5,553 nucleotides of DNA from a bacterium (GTDB taxonomy: Bacteria; UBP14; UBA6098; B30-G16): the NCBI GenBank assembly GCA_030620455.1, contig JAUXEQ010000109.1, positions 1-5,553 on the forward strand, in the 5' to 3' direction. The notes beneath the pieces were generated by a model. That model was not told the origin of the DNA. It made no database searches and saw only the letters and a program-made list of their open reading frames with translations. Below are positions 1 through 5,418 of the stretch, piece by piece. The number at the start of each line of letters is the position of its first letter. The stretch's first letter is position 1. The position numbers were made by a program, and so were the translations under genes.

Positions 1-344
1 CTCAGAATATAAAAAACTACGATGATATTGGTTTAGTGTTAGCTTTAGCGGGTTCTGCTGCGTACAACTCTTGGATTGTTTTTGCTTATGCACAATATCG
101 TCAGAAGATTGCCGCTGGAATTACTGCAGTTATGGCTGCGGATGCCTATCCCGCTCTTCAAGCTGGACAGTTGATTGGTATAATGGGTGGACTTAGAGGT
201 GCTGCGGAGTATGAACAACTCGTTCATCGACCTTCATTGGGTTCTGTCGGTATGGAAGCTCAGTCATGGGCACATGTGGTTATTATTTTGTTTATTATAC
301 TTGGTAATCTGGGATATTTTGCTAGTAGAAAAAGGAAAAAGTAG
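1..344 (+). CDS. Membrane protein of unknown function, C-terminal part (5' end outside window)
   Basis: The frame is open from the left edge (first full codon at position 3) to a TAG at 342-344, so this is the last ~113 residues of a longer protein. The GTG at 36 is an internal codon with no ribosome-binding site, not a likely start. The visible part has a small-residue-rich hydrophobic stretch (GLVLALAGSAAYNSWIVFAY), then a mostly non-charged region rich in Ala and Gly, then a clear C-terminal membrane helix (WAHVVIILFIILGNLGYF). It ends in the basic tail ASRKRKK, which would place the C-terminus in the cytoplasm. It may belong to an uncharacterised family such as DUF6754, but that is a weak recollection of style and I cannot confirm it. 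The next gene starts 12 bases after the stop, so the two are probably co-transcribed and may act together at the membrane. No function can be assigned. Confidence 0.75.
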   Translation, partial: QNIKNYDDIGLVLALAGSAAYNSWIVFAYAQYRQKIAAGITAVMAADAYPALQAGQLIGIMGGLRGAAEYEQLVHRPSLGSVGMEAQSWAHVVIILFIILGNLGYFASRKRKK

Positions 345-356
345 GGAGGCTCTGGA

Positions 357-995
357 ATGACTTTTAATCTCTCTAGTAATATATGGGTTTGGATAGCTGT
401 ATTTTTTACTCTTTCAGTGTATTCGTTCCTATGGAAGGACAATCCTTTGTTTAAATTTGCCGAATCGGTTACTGTGGGCGTTGGAATGGGTTATGCAATG
501 GTTCAATGGTTTACACTCTCGTTAGTAGGAAGATTTTGGACACCTTTAACCACCGATTTTAGCTCGAGGTTCCATCTTATTATACCCGCGATTATGGGAC
601 TTATGCTTATAACTCGAATCATTCCACGGTTTACATGGCTATCGAGATATGCTCTTGCATTCACGATGGGTGCCGGTAGCGGTTTTGCTTTACCTCGTGT
701 TATTCAAGCTGGTGTTTTGCAGCAGTTATATGCTACAATGTTACCAATCGAGTTCTCTCTTCATGGTTTCCTTTATAATTTGATAATTATTGTTGGCGTT
801 CTTTCGGGATTGATTTATTTCTTCTTCTCTAAGGAGCATAAGGGTTGGTTTGGTTCTATAGCAAATGTCGGTATATGGTTTCTTATGGTTGGATTTGGTG
901 CGACATTTGGCTATACGGTTATGGCTCGATTGTCATTGTTTATTGGAAGAGTATTGTTTGTTTTGAGGGATGCATTGGGATTTCTCAAGATCTAA
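357..995 (+). CDS. Polytopic (about six-helix) membrane protein of unknown function
   Basis: This 212-residue protein starts at ATG 357, preceded by GGAGG at 345-349 with a 7-base spacer, which fixes the start well. Hydrophobic segments lie at about residues 8-25, 36-56, 72-88, 97-114, 137-157 and 166-188, with an amphipathic Arg-containing segment near 190-205. There is no obvious cleavable signal peptide. Several glycine-rich patches inside helices (GVGMGY at 41-46, GAGSGF at 105-110, GFGATFGY at 179-186) suggest tight helix packing. Polar loops contain LWKDNPLFKFAE (25-36) and TRIIPRFTWLSR (86-97). I see no catalytic or cofactor motif and do not recognise a named family. It is the downstream partner of the truncated membrane protein gene, 12 bases away, which suggests a shared complex. 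No same-strand gene follows within 330 bases, so it is probably the last gene of its operon. Confidence 0.85.
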   Translation: MTFNLSSNIWVWIAVFFTLSVYSFLWKDNPLFKFAESVTVGVGMGYAMVQWFTLSLVGRFWTPLTTDFSSRFHLIIPAIMGLMLITRIIPRFTWLSRYALAFTMGAGSGFALPRVIQAGVLQQLYATMLPIEFSLHGFLYNLIIIVGVLSGLIYFFFSKEHKGWFGSIANVGIWFLMVGFGATFGYTVMARLSLFIGRVLFVLRDALGFLKI

Positions 996-1332
996 ACCGA
1001 TATCTTTAAGACATACAATATAATATCCTTGGTGTAACATTTGTTTGTATCCAAAGGTAATATCTATTAAAAGAGGTGTTCGCAATCGAAGTTTATTAAG
1101 AAGAATATTCATACCAATAGCATAAAGCTACAATCTATGTTATTCACATTTTGGAGATTCCTATGCTGAAAATACCATTTTCATTTATTTTGTTTTTTTA
1201 GGATTTGGGTTACATCCTATAGATATTTTATCATAACCGATAATTTTTTAGGTAATTTTCATTTTGACAGCACTATACAAGAAATAAAGCATATTTTCTA
1301 GCTATAATTAGCTTTTATATAATTAAATAATA
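996..1332. other. 337-bp AT-rich intergenic region without a convincing gene
   Basis: This gap separates the membrane protein operon from the desulfurase-iorA unit. Near its left end is an imperfect hairpin (1023-1063): CCTTGG at 1027-1032 can pair with CCAAAGG at 1051-1057 with one bulge, plus an outer ATAT/ATAT-like helix. The loop is long (18 bases) and no T-run follows, so it is not a standard intrinsic terminator. In the middle is a 12-codon ORF (1163-1201, MLKIPFSFILFF) with GGAG at 1153-1156. TAGGAT (1199-1204) and ATCCTA (1214-1219) form a small inverted repeat, but the T-run precedes it. The right end carries promoter-like sequence, listed separately. No tRNA or recognisable riboswitch fold is seen. 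Confidence 0.6.
1300..1313 (+). promoter_or_regulatory. Candidate -10 element inside a small inverted repeat, upstream of the desulfurase gene
   Basis: A perfect TATAAT lies at 1303-1308, 24 bases before the ATG at 1333. It is enclosed by the inverted repeat AGCTA-TAAT-TAGCT (1300-1313). No good -35 hexamer sits 16-18 bases upstream. A perfect TTGACA at 1264-1269 exists but is 33 bases away, too far to pair with it. If used, transcription would start near 1315 and leave a leader of only about 18 bases with no Shine-Dalgarno sequence. The inverted repeat could be an operator over the -10. In sequence this AT-rich, a chance match is quite possible. Confidence 0.35.
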
Positions 1333-2493
1333 ATGCTTAGAGAAAAAATCACATATTTAGACAATGGTGCAACGAGCTTTCCAAAACCTGAAGGTGTCCT
1401 CGAAGCGTATATCAACTTCTCGAAAAATATTGGAGCCAGTCCGGCAAGAGGAGGTTACGCAACTGCTATTGAAGCTGGGAGGTTGATATTCAAGACCCGA
1501 TTAACCCTTGCTAAGATCCTTAGAGTTGAGGACCCATCAAGAATTATTTTAACAAAAAGTGCTACAGAAGCGTTAAATTTAATATTCTTTGGATACTTAA
1601 AACCTGGTGACAGAGTTGTTTCCACAAGAATGGAACATAATGCTGTCATACGTCCACTGAGATATCTTCAGAAGAAAGGAATAATCGAAGTTTTATGGGC
1701 GAGAATTACTGAGGATGGCAGACTCGACATGGATAATTTTATCAAGCTTGTTCAGACCTCTGGTGTTAAAATGGTTGTAACGACAGGAATAGCAAATTCT
1801 ACTGGAGTTATTTTGCCGATCCGAGAGATTGGTAAATTTTGTCGAGATAGAGGAATAGTTTATGTTGTCGATGGAGCACAGATGGCAGGTGTTCATCCGG
1901 TTAATGTCGAACGAGATAGTATCGATGTTTTTGTATTCACTGGGCATAAAGGGTTGTATGGTGTTCAGGGAACCGGCGGTTTTTTCTTTGCGGAACATGT
2001 GCAAATTCAGCCTTTGATATTGGGTGGAACAGGAACAAGATCTGAGCTCGATGTTATGCCAGAGGAAATACCGGTTCGATTCGAGGCAGGAACGCCTAAT
2101 ACGCCTGGTATTGTCGCATTAGGAGTAGGTGCAGAATGGGTTCTCGAAAAAGGAATTGAAAATATTCACAAACACAAACAGGAAATTCTAAAGATAATGC
2201 ATGAGAAGCTTGTTGATATCGAGGGCGTTAGAATATTTGGTCCACAAGACATTAAAGACAGGTCTGCGATTGTGCCGATTATAATGGATTCTCTTTCTCC
2301 TCAACAGACTGCGTACAAGTTATGGCAAGACTTTAAAATAGCTGTTCGAGCCGGACTTCATTGTGCTCCGCATATTCATAATGATTTGGGAGCAGAAAAG
2401 GGCACTGTTAGGTTTTCTTTCGGGGCTAATAACACAATCGATGATGCTCTTTATGCGGTGGAGGCTATAAAGTCCATTGCTTCTGAATGCTAA
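1333..2493 (+). CDS. Cysteine desulfurase family protein (class V aminotransferase fold, PLP-dependent)
   Basis: This 386-residue protein has the expected length and motifs of the NifS/SufS-like family. These enzymes remove sulfur from cysteine to give alanine and an enzyme persulfide used for Fe-S clusters and other thio-cofactors. Visible motifs are YLDNGATSFPKPE (8-20), the cofactor-site TKSATEAL (74-81), EHNAV with the stacking His102, VVDGAQ with Asp180 and Gln183, FTGHKGLYG with the PLP-binding Lys206, RAGLHCAP (339-346) with the probable catalytic Cys344, and RFSFGANNT (360-368). The style, with a very early LDNGATSFPKP and GLHCAPH near the end, resembles the EF2568-type subfamily (TIGR01977, from memory), whose substrate is less certain than for IscS or SufS; another sulfur or selenium lyase role is possible. 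ATG 1333 is the first start after an in-frame TAA at 1324, but it has no Shine-Dalgarno sequence. No SufBCD or IscU gene is visible nearby. iorA follows 62 bases downstream, probably in the same transcript. Confidence 0.92.
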   Translation: MLREKITYLDNGATSFPKPEGVLEAYINFSKNIGASPARGGYATAIEAGRLIFKTRLTLAKILRVEDPSRIILTKSATEALNLIFFGYLKPGDRVVSTRMEHNAVIRPLRYLQKKGIIEVLWARITEDGRLDMDNFIKLVQTSGVKMVVTTGIANSTGVILPIREIGKFCRDRGIVYVVDGAQMAGVHPVNVERDSIDVFVFTGHKGLYGVQGTGGFFFAEHVQIQPLILGGTGTRSELDVMPEEIPVRFEAGTPNTPGIVALGVGAEWVLEKGIENIHKHKQEILKIMHEKLVDIEGVRIFGPQDIKDRSAIVPIIMDSLSPQQTAYKLWQDFKIAVRAGLHCAPHIHNDLGAEKGTVRFSFGANNTIDDALYAVEAIKSIASEC

Positions 2494-2546
2494 AGCAAAT
2501 GATTAATAAACGATTAAAAAACGTTAATATTATAAGTAAAAAAATT

Positions 2547-2551
2547 GGAGG
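2547..2551 (+). promoter_or_regulatory. Ribosome-binding site that sets the iorA start
   Basis: GGAGG lies four bases before ATG 2556. It supports that start over the upstream in-frame ATG at 2487, which would add 23 Lys/Asn/Ile-rich residues, overlap the desulfurase gene by 7 bases, and place family-typical sequence (GEKVLLSGNEAIARGA) away from the N-terminus. Confidence 0.8.
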
Positions 2552-2555
2552 AAAA

Positions 2556-4370
2556 ATGGGGGAGAAAGTTCTGTTATCTGGGAACGAAGCTATTGCTCGG
2601 GGAGCTTATGAGGCAGGTTTTCATTTTGCATCAGCTTATCCCGGCACTCCGTCAACCGAGATACTAGAAACAATCGCAGAATTGTATTCCGATACAATAA
2701 AATGTCAGTGGACTCCAAACGAGAAAGTTGCCGTTGAGGTTGCGATTGGAGCTGCTTTTGGTGGTGCGAGAAGTATGGCAGCTATGAAACACGTTGGAGT
2801 TAATGTTGCAGCCGATCCGCTTTTTACTCTATCTGAAACTGGTGTTAACGGCGCATTTGTGCTGGTTTCCGCCGATGATCCGGGAATGCATTCATCGCAG
2901 AATGAGCAGGATAATCGACGTTATGCAAAATTTGCAAAATTAATACTCATTGAACCGTCGGATTCCCAGGAGGCAAAAGATTACATGAAATTTGCCGCTG
3001 AAATTTCAGTGGAGTTTGATCTTCCTGCTCTTCTTAGAATAGGCACTAGAATCTGTCATTCAAAAAGCGTTGTAGAATTGGGTGAACGTGAAGAAATTCC
3101 TATTAAGGAATACATACCAGATATTCAGAAACGAGTGGTTATTCCTTCTCACGCCAGAATTCTACACAAGAAACTTGAGGAAAGGCTTAAAGCTTTGAAA
3201 GAATTTTCCTCAAAGGCACCGATAAATAGGATCGAGGGAGGAGATTTCACATACAACGGTAAGAAAATAGGAATTTTGACATCTGGTATTTCATATCAAT
3301 ATGCAAAGGAAATTTTTCCTAATGCAACTATTCTCAAGTTGGGAACCAGCTGGCCATTTCCTGATAAATTAGCCAAGAAGTTCTGCGATCAGGTAGATGA
3401 AATATGGATTATTGAAGAAAACGAGCCGTTTCTTGAAGAGGAGTTAAAAATAGCTGGTCTCGCCGATAAATTAACAATAGGTAAGAATAAAATTCCGCTT
3501 TGCAATGAGTTGAATCCGGGGATTATAAGAGAAGCAATTTTTGGAGAAAAGCCGGAATTGCCTACGGTTGATATTTCAAAACTACCTAAACGTCCTCCTG
3601 TTCTATGTCCAGGCTGTCCACATAGAGGTCTTTTCTATATAGCTAACAAGCTTAAATTGCATGGAACGACGGATATTGGTTGTTATACATTGGGAGTCAT
3701 TCCGCCGCTTAATCAGGGAGAAACCTGTATATGTATGGGTGCATCTATCGGTATTGCGCATGGGTTGGGAGTAGCCCAAGGAAAGGAGTTCGGGAAGAAG
3801 GTTCTGGCGTATATCGGTGATTCAACGTTCATTCATTCAGGTCTTACAGGAATGACTAATCTCGTATATAACAAGGGTAATGCTGTGATATGCATTTTGG
3901 ATAATTCAACTACAGCGATGACTGGGCATCAACCACATGCGGGAACAGGAATTGATATTTTGGGTGAGCTAACTTACAAAGTAAACTATTCAGAAGTCGC
4001 TGACGCACTGGGAATAAAAAGAGTATATCGGACGGATGCTTACAATTTAGAGGAGATTCAGGATGCACTGAAGGCTGCTACCGATACGGATGAAGCTGCT
4101 GTAATAATTAATGAGGGTCGATGTATTCTTCTGGATTGGCGAGAACTCGATATCGTGCCATTCCAAGTTGATCAAGAAAAATGCACAGCATGTGAAATTT
4201 GTATCAAGGTTGGGTGTCCAGCTATATCAAAAGATCCCGAAACCGGTAAGGCAACAATCGACGAGATGTTGTGTGCAGGTAATCACTGCACAATATGTCA
4301 ACAGGTGTGCCCATTCGATGCAATAAATCCTGTTCGACCTATTGTGGAACAAGCAGGAAAGAACAGTTAA
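2556..4370 (+). CDS. iorA: Indolepyruvate:ferredoxin oxidoreductase, alpha subunit (IorA)
   Basis: The 604-residue protein matches IorA in length and order of domains. The enzyme oxidises indolepyruvate and related aryl pyruvates, formed from aromatic amino acids, to aryl acetyl-CoA and CO2 while reducing ferredoxin; it is cytoplasmic and oxygen-sensitive. The N-terminal pyruvate-oxidoreductase-type domain shows SGNEAIARGAYEAG (8-21), YPGTPSTEI (28-36), NEKVAVEVA (55-63) and DDPGMHSSQNEQDNR (107-121). A transketolase C-like middle domain follows (about 235-330). The thiamine diphosphate domain has CPGCPHRG (351-358), GDSTFIHSG (421-429), and LDNSTTAMTGHQPHAGTG (448-465). The C-terminal ferredoxin-like domain has C543-x2-C546-x2-C549-x4-C554-P and C573-x4-C578-x2-C581-x3-C585-P, enough for two [4Fe-4S] clusters; the x4 gap in the second is longer than the usual x2. 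The start at 2556 is set by GGAGG at 2547-2551. The beta subunit gene, usually adjacent, is absent: the next gene is convergent. Confidence 0.95.
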   Translation: MGEKVLLSGNEAIARGAYEAGFHFASAYPGTPSTEILETIAELYSDTIKCQWTPNEKVAVEVAIGAAFGGARSMAAMKHVGVNVAADPLFTLSETGVNGAFVLVSADDPGMHSSQNEQDNRRYAKFAKLILIEPSDSQEAKDYMKFAAEISVEFDLPALLRIGTRICHSKSVVELGEREEIPIKEYIPDIQKRVVIPSHARILHKKLEERLKALKEFSSKAPINRIEGGDFTYNGKKIGILTSGISYQYAKEIFPNATILKLGTSWPFPDKLAKKFCDQVDEIWIIEENEPFLEEELKIAGLADKLTIGKNKIPLCNELNPGIIREAIFGEKPELPTVDISKLPKRPPVLCPGCPHRGLFYIANKLKLHGTTDIGCYTLGVIPPLNQGETCICMGASIGIAHGLGVAQGKEFGKKVLAYIGDSTFIHSGLTGMTNLVYNKGNAVICILDNSTTAMTGHQPHAGTGIDILGELTYKVNYSEVADALGIKRVYRTDAYNLEEIQDALKAATDTDEAAVIINEGRCILLDWRELDIVPFQVDQEKCTACEICIKVGCPAISKDPETGKATIDEMLCAGNHCTICQQVCPFDAINPVRPIVEQAGKNS

Positions 4371-4476
4371 TTTATTAATACTTAATATACAAACAGAAAT
4401 ATTATTGTTGCTCGTTTAATTTTACAAATCTCGATTAAAACGATGTTTCTGGGTGTGGATTATATCTATAAGAAAA
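4371..4476. other. Convergent intergenic spacer, no clear terminator
   Basis: This 106-bp AT-rich spacer separates the 3' ends of iorA and the prepilin peptidase gene. A bidirectional terminator would be expected. Only a weak hairpin is visible at 4426-4448 (AAA-TCG / CGA-TTT pairs interrupted by a 2x2 mismatch), too weak to call as an intrinsic terminator. Termination may be Rho-dependent or by AT-rich structure I cannot judge by eye. Confidence 0.5.
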
Positions 4477-5286
4477 TTACACTTGAAATGTGCTGAGATA
4501 TAATTCTACTAACTTTGTTCCCCACAGTATTGCGACAATTGCACCGATAATTAGAAACGGTCCAAACGGCACCGCAGACGAAGGACTTTTCTGTTTTAAA
4601 ATGTTCTTTCTAATGAATAGAACGACAAAACCGGCTAACATACCTATTAAAGCACCAATTATCATAACTATAAATACTCCCCACACACCGACCAAAGTTC
4701 CTAATCCTGCAATAAGTATTATATCTCCTTCGCCTAAGGCTTCCTTCTGGAAGATTTTTTTGCCAATTTTTGATAGAATCCAAAATATTATTGCTCCGAT
4801 ACCACCAGCAATGACCGAGTTTAGAAGACCGTTCCAACTGCCGATTAAGAGTGCAGATGCAAGCCCCACAATTATTATTGAAATCGAAAGCTCATCCGGT
4901 ATCTCCCAATGTTCTATGTCGATCCATGACAAGGACAGGAAAATTGGTGCGAGAATAATAAATTGTATAAATCGCAGTAAGTCGTTTGGATAGAATGCAA
5001 TAAAGAACGTTAGATAGCAAAGTCCCATTAATAGTTCGACTATTGGATAACGAATGGAAATTTTAGCTTTGCAGTTGCGACATTTACCACCCAGTATTAT
5101 ATAACTTATAATGGGGATATTATCGTAAGGTTTGATCTTGGATGAACAATTTGGACAATGCGAACCCGGAAAGATTATGGATTTCCTTTTGGGTAATCTG
5201 TATATAAGAACGTTGGTGAAGCTTCCCACAACAGCACCAAAGGCAAATATAAAAATACCATACAAAATGCTCATTAGATTATCCAT
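4477..5286 (-). CDS. pilD: Type IV prepilin peptidase / N-methyltransferase (A24 family)
   Basis: This 269-residue inner-membrane enzyme cleaves the leader of type IV prepilins and pseudopilins and usually N-methylates the new N-terminus. The N-terminal domain has VVGSFTNVLIYRLP (19-32) and the zinc-type cysteines C44-x2-C47 (SHCPNC) and C69-x2-C72 (GKCRNC), as in bifunctional PilD proteins. The aspartyl protease part has its first catalytic Asp at D123 in WIDIEHWEIPDELS (121-134) and the second at D188 in the GxGD motif, here GEGD (185-188), followed by IILIAGLGTLVG. VPFGPFL (239-245) is the usual C-terminal family motif. Hydrophobic segments at about 7-27, 82-100, 104-121, 134-150, 155-172, 190-226 and 243-266 fit the polytopic fold. 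The start at 5286 has no Shine-Dalgarno sequence; Met5 (ATG at 5272-5274) is an alternative. No pilin or pilus assembly gene is next to it here, so its substrates lie elsewhere. It is convergent with iorA and divergent from yidC. Confidence 0.95.
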   Translation of the reverse strand: MDNLMSILYGIFIFAFGAVVGSFTNVLIYRLPKRKSIIFPGSHCPNCSSKIKPYDNIPIISYIILGGKCRNCKAKISIRYPIVELLMGLCYLTFFIAFYPNDLLRFIQFIILAPIFLSLSWIDIEHWEIPDELSISIIIVGLASALLIGSWNGLLNSVIAGGIGAIIFWILSKIGKKIFQKEALGEGDIILIAGLGTLVGVWGVFIVMIIGALIGMLAGFVVLFIRKNILKQKSPSSAVPFGPFLIIGAIVAILWGTKLVELYLSTFQV

Positions 5287-5359
5287 GTAATAAAAAATAA
5301 CTGAAAAATATATCCTGCAAGTGATTATTTTTTTTGATTTTTAAAAATGAGATTTTCCT

Positions 5360-5403
5360 TGCACAATTTGATTGATTATCTAAGATACAATCCAATTATT
5401 GCA
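5360..5403. repeat. Long imperfect inverted repeat in the pilD/yidC divergent spacer
   Basis: Two arms can pair over 44 bases: TGCA (5360-5363) with TGCA (5400-5403), AATT (5365-5368) with AATT (5394-5397), GATTG (5370-5374) with CAATC (5388-5392), and TATC (5377-5380) with GATA (5384-5387), leaving a TAA loop. That is 17 base pairs broken by one mismatch, one small internal loop and one two-base bulge. It ends five bases before the AAGGAG at 5408-5413. A -10-like TACAAT (5386-5391) is within the right arm, but no good -35 is seen 16-18 bases before it. No T-run follows on either strand, so it is not an intrinsic terminator. It could be a dimeric repressor operator or a leader hairpin controlling yidC translation; chance pairing in AT-rich DNA is the alternative. 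Confidence 0.5.
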
Positions 5404-5407
5404 TAAA

Positions 5408-5413
5408 AAGGAG
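5408..5413 (+). promoter_or_regulatory. Ribosome-binding site of the yidC-like gene
   Basis: AAGGAG lies five bases before ATG 5419 and fixes that start. It is a strong match, unlike the starts of the desulfurase and prepilin peptidase genes, which lack one. Confidence 0.8.
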
Positions 5414-5418
5414 CATAA

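Noticed and set aside
36..38. GTG at 36 as the start of the first gene
   Set aside because: The frame is open upstream to the window edge, there is no ribosome-binding site, and the GTG falls inside a membrane helix.
1192..1219. T-run plus TAGGAT/ATCCTA hairpin as a terminator
   Set aside because: The T-run comes before the hairpin on the + strand, and on the - strand the hairpin is followed by A's, so neither orientation fits an intrinsic terminator.
1264..1295. TTGACA at 1264-1269 as the -35 of a sigma-70 promoter
   Set aside because: The best -10 at proper distance is poor (AAGCAT); CATATT needs a 20-base spacer and the perfect TATAAT is 33 bases away.
1693..2004. Open frame on the - strand inside the desulfurase gene
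   Set aside because: It lies opposite the PLP-binding region of a well-supported gene and has no recognisable domain.
2487..2555. Extended iorA start at ATG 2487 adding 23 residues
   Set aside because: It has no ribosome-binding site, overlaps the desulfurase gene, and adds a basic Lys/Asn-rich segment not typical of IorA; ATG 2556 has GGAGG just before it.
4426..4448. Hairpin between the convergent genes as a bidirectional terminator
   Set aside because: Only three plus three base pairs around a 2x2 mismatch, and no clear T-run on the needed side.
4490..4993. Long open frame on the + strand opposite the prepilin peptidase gene
   Set aside because: It is antisense to a gene with full family motifs; its Pro/Ile/Thr-rich product is what mirrored membrane-helix codons give, and it has no ribosome-binding site.
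5337..5348. Perfect palindrome ATTTTTAAAAAT
   Set aside because: It is only A and T next to a T8 run, expected by chance in this spacer, and has no further supporting structure.
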